Source of the DNA: Bacteriovoracaceae bacterium UBA6153
GTDB lineage: Bacteria; Bdellovibrionota; Bacteriovoracia; Bacteriovoracales; Bacteriovoracaceae
Length of the DNA stretch: 64,000 nucleotides
Direction of reading: 5' to 3'
NCBI GenBank assembly: GCA_002428265.1
Contig: DIUR01000023.1
Span: 324,439-388,438, forward strand
Of the stretch, positions 58,409 to 64,000 are shown one piece after another; positions within the stretch are counted from its first letter, which is position 1, and every line of letters begins with the position of its first letter. The position numbers were made by a program, and so were the translations under genes. The notes below the pieces were generated by a model, which was not told the DNA's origin, did no database searches, and was given only the letters and a program-made list of their open reading frames with translations.

Positions 58409-58756
58409 ATGAAAATAATTTTTATCATTCTGTTTTGCTCTTCCAGTGCAATGGCACTGGATTGTGGCGAATATGATATGTACGGAAGTGCTGACATTGT
58501 TGGTAAATCTGCCGTTTTCATTGTTAATCAAGGAAGCTTGTCTGAATTGAAATTTCGCTTAAATGACTTGCAGGAAATTAAGCTGACTCCTTACATGAAA
58601 CGAAGTTCAAAAATAAGAGCAGTCATCAATAGAAAGATGAATGGATACCTTGGTGAGTTTTCAGAAATAAAAAGTGTAGAGTACGTGGTGCCAGATAAGG
58701 CCAAAACAACAAAACGACATGGGGCCACTTTAATTACGAGTGGTGACTGTTTATGA
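58409..58756 (+). CDS. Small secreted hypothetical protein
   Basis: A 115-residue exported protein with a short signal peptide (MKIIFIILFCSSSAMA) and a mature chain of about 99 residues with two cysteines near its two ends (LDCGEY, GDCL), likely one disulfide. No domain recognised. It overlaps the caspase-like gene by four bases (ATGA) and follows the 3D-domain gene by one base, so all three are translated from one message. It might be a cofactor or inhibitor of the downstream peptidase; this is speculation from position. Confidence 0.7.
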   Translation: MKIIFIILFCSSSAMALDCGEYDMYGSADIVGKSAVFIVNQGSLSELKFRLNDLQEIKLTPYMKRSSKIRAVINRKMNGYLGEFSEIKSVEYVVPDKAKTTKRHGATLITSGDCL

Positions 58757-60186
58757 AAAAACTATGCCTGCTATTGTTAATTTTCTCATCGCAGACAATT
58801 TTTTCTCAGGAAAATCATCTTATTTTTTTGGGCGGTGGTGGTGAGCCTGAAGGAGCTCAGACGACTCAGTTTGATGGAAGTGTTGAGGCATTAGGAACTT
58901 TTTTTCAGGACAATAAAAAAAATTATAAAACACTGGTTAATTTTAATGGCGGTCATATTAAGACTGAAGCGATGATTGCCAATAATTTTAAGGACGCTGA
59001 GATCGTCAATGACTTCACTCGAAGCAATTATAAATTAGTCGTTAGTGACACTCTTGCAAGAATCGAATCTATGCCGGCCGGTGCAAAAATGATTGTCTTC
59101 ATCAATAGTCATGGCACAGAAAAAGTAGGAAAAACACACTCTATTTCAACTAGCGGAAGTGCTGTAAGAAGCATGAACTCTGCAGGTGGAGAAGTGGTGA
59201 GTCTCGACAATCTTGCAGAAGTAACGAAGCTTGCCAAAGAAAAAAATATCAAACTGGCCATCATCGACGGAAGTTGTCATGCTGGAAACACTCTCAACGT
59301 GGCCAATTCTAATACATGCGTGATTGCAGCTTCAGGGCCCGATCATTATGCTTATTCAAATTTTGCGGATACCTTCTCGCAGAAAATGAAAGCTGGAAAA
59401 AATCTGGAAGAAATTTTTTTTGAAACAAGAGCTGCTACTAAAGGAATGGGATTTCCGATGATCTCAACTCCGGAAGGAATGTATGCGCAGGATGAAATTT
59501 ACCCGTTGTTAACTCCCTATATGTTTTTTCATGATGAGTATCGTGGGATTCCTATGGATAAGATTGATATCTATCTAAAAAATAATGCTACTAGAAGTTT
59601 GGTATGTGAAAAAAATAAGGAATTTGAAAAGTTAGAAAATATTCTTATGCTGATTAAAGATGTAGACAAAATAAATCAAAGTAATAAAAATTTAAAAAGG
59701 CTAATGACAAAGCTTCGCGAATATAAAAAAACACAGGATCAATACCTGGATAGATTGATTGAACTTAATTTACCCGATCTTGATACAAGAGAGCCGGTTG
59801 TCACGGTAGATTATCCCTCTGGAAATAGTTACTCACACCGAGAACTATTAAGCACTGACTACAACTATCACATCATAGAGAAACAAAAAATTCTTGAAAA
59901 TAAGTTTCTTCTAAAAAGCGAATTAATAAAGGCCGAGAAGCTTAAGAATTTTTTCATTGAAGCACAAAATGTTAAAGAGAGCTTATTTCTTAAATACCCA
60001 CAATATGTTCAGATGGAGCGTATAGTTGATGAGCTTAGAAAAGACGAGAAGGTTAACATAGCAATTGCCACGGATATTTCTAACGAGGCACAAGATGCTT
60101 ACTTAAAGCTATACTCGATCAAAAAAGAGCAACTTAAGAAATCCTCGGATATTACTCCAAACCCTTGTAAAGATTTCATTTTATAG
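58753..60186 (+). CDS. Exported caspase-like (clan CD) cysteine peptidase
   Basis: A 477-residue exported protein with a signal peptide (about 1-18). The clan CD dyad is visible: H120 after four hydrophobic residues (IVFINSHGTE) and C175 in AIIDGSCHAGNT, the D-x-S/G-C-H-x-G pattern of caspases, legumains and gingipains. The region to about residue 280 is the peptidase domain; the rest is a helical, Lys/Glu-rich tail without recognised domain, probably coiled coil. S1 specificity cannot be read. It ends a three-gene secreted operon with the 3D-domain protein. Activity is predicted from the dyad only. Confidence 0.78.
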   Translation: MKKLCLLLLIFSSQTIFSQENHLIFLGGGGEPEGAQTTQFDGSVEALGTFFQDNKKNYKTLVNFNGGHIKTEAMIANNFKDAEIVNDFTRSNYKLVVSDTLARIESMPAGAKMIVFINSHGTEKVGKTHSISTSGSAVRSMNSAGGEVVSLDNLAEVTKLAKEKNIKLAIIDGSCHAGNTLNVANSNTCVIAASGPDHYAYSNFADTFSQKMKAGKNLEEIFFETRAATKGMGFPMISTPEGMYAQDEIYPLLTPYMFFHDEYRGIPMDKIDIYLKNNATRSLVCEKNKEFEKLENILMLIKDVDKINQSNKNLKRLMTKLREYKKTQDQYLDRLIELNLPDLDTREPVVTVDYPSGNSYSHRELLSTDYNYHIIEKQKILENKFLLKSELIKAEKLKNFFIEAQNVKESLFLKYPQYVQMERIVDELRKDEKVNIAIATDISNEAQDAYLKLYSIKKEQLKKSSDITPNPCKDFIL

Positions 60187-60263
60187 CAATATGCAAAACG
60201 ATTTTTTCTTATTAGATTCCTGTAGATAGTGATTTATTCTCAATTTTAGGTTAATATTTTACT

Positions 60264-60306
60264 AGTATCGGGGTAGTGGGAAACCACAGGTTTTCTGCGA
60301 GATACT
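60264..60306 (+). other. Structured leader upstream of receiver/kinase pair
   Basis: AGTATC (60264-60269) pairs with GATACT (60301-60306) and encloses a GTGG-GAAA-CCAC hairpin (60276-60287); an alternative pairing of GGAAACC with GGTTTTC (60289-60295) is possible. This lies 25 bases before the TTG start of the receiver gene. It matches no riboswitch I know, but may be a regulatory RNA element. Confidence 0.35.
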
Positions 60307-60330
60307 TTTAATCTTAGGAAGGAGAGTATT

Positions 60331-60699
60331 TTGATTAATAAAAAGATCTTATTAGTTGAAGATGACCAGGACATTCGTGAAACACTCATAGAACTTCTTG
60401 AAGGAGAAGGTTATGAAGTGGTGTTCGCTGAAAACGGACAAGTTGGTCTTGATAAATTATCTCAAGCAGCTCTTTTACCCAATCTTATTTTATTAGACCT
60501 TATGATGCCAATCAAAGATGGATTCCAATTTTGTGCCGAAAAAGATGCTGATCCAAAAATTGCACATTTGCCAGTCGTTGTTATGTCTGCCGACGGACAT
60601 ATCAGAGAAAATCAACAAAGAGTAAATGCCCGCGCTTATTTAAAGAAGCCATTGGATATTTACGAAATCATCGACATTGTCGAAAAGTATTGTGTCTAA
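60331..60699 (+). CDS. Single-domain response regulator (TTG start)
   Basis: A 122-residue receiver with E10-D11-D12 pocket, phosphoacceptor D56 in ILLDLMMPIKDG, VVVMSADGH and the Lys in YLKKPLD. The start is TTG at 60331, supported by GGAGAG six to eight bases upstream; there is no in-frame ATG before the domain. It overlaps the histidine-kinase gene by 8-23 bases, so the two are translationally coupled and likely a phosphorelay pair with a stand-alone receiver. Confidence 0.9.
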   Translation: MINKKILLVEDDQDIRETLIELLEGEGYEVVFAENGQVGLDKLSQAALLPNLILLDLMMPIKDGFQFCAEKDADPKIAHLPVVVMSADGHIRENQQRVNARAYLKKPLDIYEIIDIVEKYCV

Positions 60700-62788
60700 A
60701 AGATGGCCGGAAATACTTAACGATTGCGGTATCAATGGCCGCAGAGTCGTCGCTAGAGATTGGTCTCTCACAAGTTTAGGTCCCATAAATCACTGGCCGG
60801 TTGTTCTTCAAACTTCTCTCATGACATGTTTAAGTTCTCGCTTTCCTATGAGTGTTATGTGGGGAGAAGAGCATTTTCATTTTTATAATGATGCTGCCAA
60901 AACAATTATTGGCGGGAGAGATGATGACAATGCTTTTGGCGCACCTATTAGAGTTCATTATGAAGAAGTGTGGGAACTAATTAGTCCAATGTTTACTTCA
61001 GTTTTAAACTCTGGGCTCGCAACATGGGTTGAAGATCAATATGTTTTAATCAGTAGAAACGGATTTCCAGAAGAAGCTTATATGACCTGGTCCTATTCAC
61101 CTATTAGAGATGCATCTGGTGAGATTTGCGGAATCAATTGCGTGATTATTGAAACGACTTCAAAAGTCATTGGTGAGAGAAGGCTGTTAATGCTTCAGGA
61201 GCTCTCTAAGAAGGCCAATGGAAAGCTCAGCATACAAAGTGCATGTTATGAGTGCATCGAGATATTAAAACTCAATGACAGCGACATTCCTTTTGCAGCG
61301 ATAAGAATTTTAGACAAACAAAAGACCAGTGCAAAAGTTATGGGAATATTCGGTATCAAAGTTCCCGATCGGGGGCTGAGAGAATCTAGTGAAAATTTTC
61401 ATCCAGCTTTAATTGAATGTATGAACTCAAAAAGGCCTGTGTTTGTAAATAAGCTTCCAGAAGATGTGGAAGCAGATGGAAAAAATGTAGAAAAAATTCA
61501 ATCAGTGTATGTCTTACCTTTGATAGATGTTAACAATAAAAAATCTGTGATTGGATTTCTATCAGTCGGATTAAATCCCAAAAGGCCTTTTGATAAAGAA
61601 TATGAAAAATTCTTAGACTTGCTTGCTGATCATATTGCTATTTCGATCATCAGCGCCAGCGCCCATGAAGATGCACTTGAAAATGCAGCAGCTCAAGGAA
61701 GAGGAGAGATTCATAAATTAAGCCAGCTGCTAGATGCTTCTCCTGATCACGTTTTTATTTTTGATAAAGAAGGCAGGTATCGTTATCACAATAAGGCCAC
61801 GGCCGGTGCATTGCAGGCCAATTTAGAAGCTCAGGGGCGAGGGCATGAGCCTACTTTGAATCGCAATGGTGCCGAGATGAATTTTGAAGAGAGCTTTTTA
61901 AAGCGTTTTATGAAAGCTAAAGATGAGGCCTTTGAAGGTCGCATTTCGATGATTCCAGTGGCGTTTCCTTCTCCTATAGGAGTGCGAGACTTTGAATGTA
62001 TCTTAAGTCCCATGCACGATGATAACGGGCAAGTTGTCGCTGTTGCCGGCGTGACAAGAGATGTGACTGACTTAAAGCAGTCCATTAAAGTCCGTGACGA
62101 GTTTTTATCAATTGCTTCCCATGAATTAAAAACTCCCTTGACTACACTGATGCTCACGGCGCAAATGAGATCCAGAAGACTTAAGAAGGGAATCAAAGAT
62201 TATTTTAGTGAAGAAAAACTTGAGAAGATGTTTAAGGATGATGACAATCAGTTTAAAAGACTTAATCGCCTGATAGATGACATGCTTGATACCTCTAGAA
62301 TTAATGCCGGAAGGATTGATTTGGAAATTGAAGAAGTAGATATCTCGCAAATGATCACAGAAATCCTCGATAGAATGAGTCTGCATCTTGATACTATTGG
62401 AATTGATGTGATCTTAAATGTCTCGTCGATTAAAGGGATGTGGGATCGTTATAGAATAGAGCAGGTCATCACCAATTTAATTACTAATGCCATCAAGTAT
62501 GGAAATAAAAAACCAATAACTATTGGGACTCATATCGAAGGTGAGAATATGATTCTCTCGGTTGCTGATCAGGGAATTGGAATAAAAAAAGAAGACCATA
62601 AAAGAATTTTTCAACAGTTTGAGCGGGCGATTAGTTCATCAACTGTTTCAGGTCTGGGGCTAGGGCTTTTTATTGTTGATAAAATTTTGAAAATTCATGG
62701 TGGATCTATACACGTTGAAAGTGCTGACAAAAAAGGCTCGAAGTTTATCGTGACCCTTCCTTTAAAAACAAAGCTCATCAATTCTTAA
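60677..62788 (+). CDS. Multi-domain sensor histidine kinase (PAS-GAF-PAS-HisKA-HATPase)
   Basis: A 703-residue soluble kinase. A PAS-like first domain (about 35-165, DWSLTSLGPINHWP.. typical of this kinase family), a GAF domain (about 180-330), a second PAS (about 350-465), HisKA with the phospho-His in ASHELKTPLTTL (about 481), and HATPase_c (about 590-700) with DQGIGI and GLGLGLF. The start is a TTG (60677) or a GTG (60692); neither has a strong ribosome-binding site, and both overlap the receiver gene. Two unusual starts in succession suggest coupled, low-level translation. Its 3' end overlaps the convergent gene by 27 bases. Confidence 0.9.
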   Translation: MSKSIVSKRWPEILNDCGINGRRVVARDWSLTSLGPINHWPVVLQTSLMTCLSSRFPMSVMWGEEHFHFYNDAAKTIIGGRDDDNAFGAPIRVHYEEVWELISPMFTSVLNSGLATWVEDQYVLISRNGFPEEAYMTWSYSPIRDASGEICGINCVIIETTSKVIGERRLLMLQELSKKANGKLSIQSACYECIEILKLNDSDIPFAAIRILDKQKTSAKVMGIFGIKVPDRGLRESSENFHPALIECMNSKRPVFVNKLPEDVEADGKNVEKIQSVYVLPLIDVNNKKSVIGFLSVGLNPKRPFDKEYEKFLDLLADHIAISIISASAHEDALENAAAQGRGEIHKLSQLLDASPDHVFIFDKEGRYRYHNKATAGALQANLEAQGRGHEPTLNRNGAEMNFEESFLKRFMKAKDEAFEGRISMIPVAFPSPIGVRDFECILSPMHDDNGQVVAVAGVTRDVTDLKQSIKVRDEFLSIASHELKTPLTTLMLTAQMRSRRLKKGIKDYFSEEKLEKMFKDDDNQFKRLNRLIDDMLDTSRINAGRIDLEIEEVDISQMITEILDRMSLHLDTIGIDVILNVSSIKGMWDRYRIEQVITNLITNAIKYGNKKPITIGTHIEGENMILSVADQGIGIKKEDHKRIFQQFERAISSSTVSGLGLGLFIVDKILKIHGGSIHVESADKKGSKFIVTLPLKTKLINS

Positions 62789-63862
62789 AAGTTCATAATT
62801 TCTATGACCATAATTTTTTCCATGCCATAAGGTCATTGAATCAGTAAGAGCTTTGATCTCTTGAGAATCTTTTAAATGATAAAACCTTTTTACATTCTCA
62901 CATCTATTCTTAACTGCTTTAATGACGACGAGTCTTTGCAATTTTTCATAGTGAGAAGGATTAATCGCCTCATTAAGATGCTGAGAAATAAATGGAGCAA
63001 GAAAAGTTGCTTCTTCTATTGGGTTTTGGGTGTTGAACTCTACAGTTGAGTCTTCTTTAATTGTCAAAATAGGAGAGTAGGTCTTATCTCCAATTGTCAC
63101 GGGATTTAGAAGGTTTTCATAGAAGTGAAATCCTGAAAAGTTAGCAGCAAGATCACCGTTAGAGTAAACTCCATCAACGAGTGTTCCATATGTGCCGCGC
63201 TCAGTGCTTTCCCCCCACTCAATAACTTTATCAAGCGAGAGACCTTGATGATGCTTAACATAGTATTCATAACCTTGATTAAACATATGGCCTAATTTAT
63301 CAACGCCAAAATAGACGCCAAACATTTTTAAGCTTGAGCAAAATACAAAATAAGAAGGTGAGATTAATCTGTGAAACCCAGCAAAGGCATAAATAGTATG
63401 TCTTCTCTTAGGGACAAAAGTTATTTGCTGGCCATCTTTGATATTTTTTTCATAAGGAATGATAGAAAGTGGCAGTCCGAAAACACCATCTCTTTGATCT
63501 TCCCATGTAAAGGTTCCGCCAAGCTCGTCATAGACTGCGGCCACAACACCATTTTTTGTTTTGATAGACTTAAGCCTTGCAGTATCGGCTGCAAGATTTT
63601 TTTTCAACTCTCTCATAAGCATTGGTTTCTCCAGTGCTTCATCAGATTGTATTCTTTTTTGAGTTTGTTCGATTTTTAATGGAAGACTTTCAAGGTCACG
63701 ATTAATTTTTTCGACGGCCAGTGCTGTTTGTTTATAAATAAAGGCAGAAATATCAACGCCCACATCAGCAAGTTCAAAATCGGGAACAGTGTGCTGATCC
63801 GATTCATAAGCTTGAAGTGACATAACCATTGTCATGGCAATAATGAGTATGAGAGTTTTCAT
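62762..63862 (-). CDS. Exported hypothetical protein
   Basis: A 366-residue protein with a signal peptide (MKTLILIIAMTMVMSLQAY), then a helical segment (about 45-110) and a conserved-looking core containing DKLGHMFNQGYEYY and GTYGTLVDGVYSNGDLAANFSGFHFY. The first pattern resembles DUF2279/YfiM-like periplasmic proteins with a DKLGH motif. No catalytic residues can be assigned, though a His-Asp-rich surface is possible. The start has no Shine-Dalgarno. It is convergent with the kinase gene. The last 138 bases of the window (63863-64000) contain a partial hairpin but no gene. Confidence 0.7.
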   Translation of the reverse strand: MKTLILIIAMTMVMSLQAYESDQHTVPDFELADVGVDISAFIYKQTALAVEKINRDLESLPLKIEQTQKRIQSDEALEKPMLMRELKKNLAADTARLKSIKTKNGVVAAVYDELGGTFTWEDQRDGVFGLPLSIIPYEKNIKDGQQITFVPKRRHTIYAFAGFHRLISPSYFVFCSSLKMFGVYFGVDKLGHMFNQGYEYYVKHHQGLSLDKVIEWGESTERGTYGTLVDGVYSNGDLAANFSGFHFYENLLNPVTIGDKTYSPILTIKEDSTVEFNTQNPIEEATFLAPFISQHLNEAINPSHYEKLQRLVVIKAVKNRCENVKRFYHLKDSQEIKALTDSMTLWHGKNYGHRNYELLRIDELCF

Positions 63863-64000
63863 ATAGAGCTACCAAGCAAGTTATGGGCCTTGCTTTATGG
63901 GCCCATAAATTAAGGCTTTAGGCTATTTTGTAGAGGGAATGATTGAACAGGTGCCTAGAGTTTAGACACCTGAAAGTCTCTTTATCATTTTTGTGTAAGT

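Noticed and set aside
63948..63972. Hairpin with one mismatch near the window end
   Set aside because: It has no T-run and the adjacent gene is outside the window, so its nature cannot be decided.
1..64000. CRISPR arrays, insertion sequences, phage genes, tRNA or rRNA genes
   Set aside because: No repeat-spacer pattern, transposase-like or integrase-like protein, or tRNA-like cloverleaf was noticed; intergenic regions are too short to hide large elements.

Overview
The window (64 kb, low G+C, gene-dense, essentially no gap above 300 bases) reads as ordinary chromosome of a Gram-negative bacterium: lipobox lipoproteins, a TonB system with an outer-membrane receptor, many Sec signal peptides, and a complete 2-oxoglutarate dehydrogenase set. 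The many secreted hydrolases and disulfide-rich proteins, two-component kinases and a histone-fold protein resembling the Bdellovibrio histone point to the predatory Bdellovibrionota, most likely a Bacteriovorax/Peredibacter-like genus. That taxonomic call is inference. No tRNA, rRNA, insertion sequence, prophage or CRISPR array was recognised.

Layout. 1-3.4 kb: the tail of an MFS transporter, then secreted proteins (trypsin-like protease, lysozyme/SLT-fold protein, two small unknowns). 3.4-14.1 kb: a siderophore island. A ferric-siderophore reductase and an MFS exporter (- strand) diverge from a five-gene run in the order of the enterobacterial aerobactin operon (iucA, iucB, iucC, iucD, receptor), followed by a TonB-like gene. 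14.1-15.8 kb: a YceI protein and an AraC-type regulator flank a 9-bp inverted repeat. 15.8-24 kb: acyl-CoA dehydrogenase, periplasmic binding protein, a GST/aldo-keto reductase/pirin set, a hybrid kinase, a rhomboid protease, a LEA-like lipoprotein and an acetyltransferase. 24-28.7 kb: an atypical SDR protein, an alpha/beta hydrolase, a FadI-like thiolase, and a TetR regulator with a perfect 11-bp-arm operator inside its promoter.

28.6-45 kb: housekeeping and envelope genes (MsrB, two-receiver protein, MscS channel, glutaminase, sulfur-dioxygenase-like MBL protein, cysteine-rich secreted proteins, HEIGH protease, DedA, PBP4-type carboxypeptidase, lipoprotein), then a zinc-finger/histone-fold fusion, a NadD-like enzyme, rpsD, a class IV aminotransferase, a CFI-box protein and a GrxD-BolA pair. 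45-50.3 kb: a DnaQ-DinG fusion helicase, an unknown with a divergent overlapping promoter, a membrane protein, a methyltransferase and YchJ. 50.4-56.7 kb: sucA-sucB-methyltransferase-lpdA behind a 14-bp-arm inverted repeat. 56.7-64 kb: dienelactone hydrolase, a 3D-domain protein, a caspase-like secreted peptidase, a receiver plus multi-domain kinase pair, and an unknown periplasmic protein.

Two organisational themes recur. At least eight genes have a recognisable -10 hexamer ending 5-7 bases before the ATG with no Shine-Dalgarno, which predicts leaderless mRNAs. Seven convergent gene pairs overlap at their 3' ends by 4-50 bp without a terminator, while other junctions carry strong bidirectional terminators. 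The most novel items are the zinc-finger/histone fusion at 39.2 kb, the leaderless promoter architecture, the TetR operator-promoter, the SDR protein with a zinc ribbon and a missing catalytic tyrosine, and the secreted caspase-like peptidase cluster.
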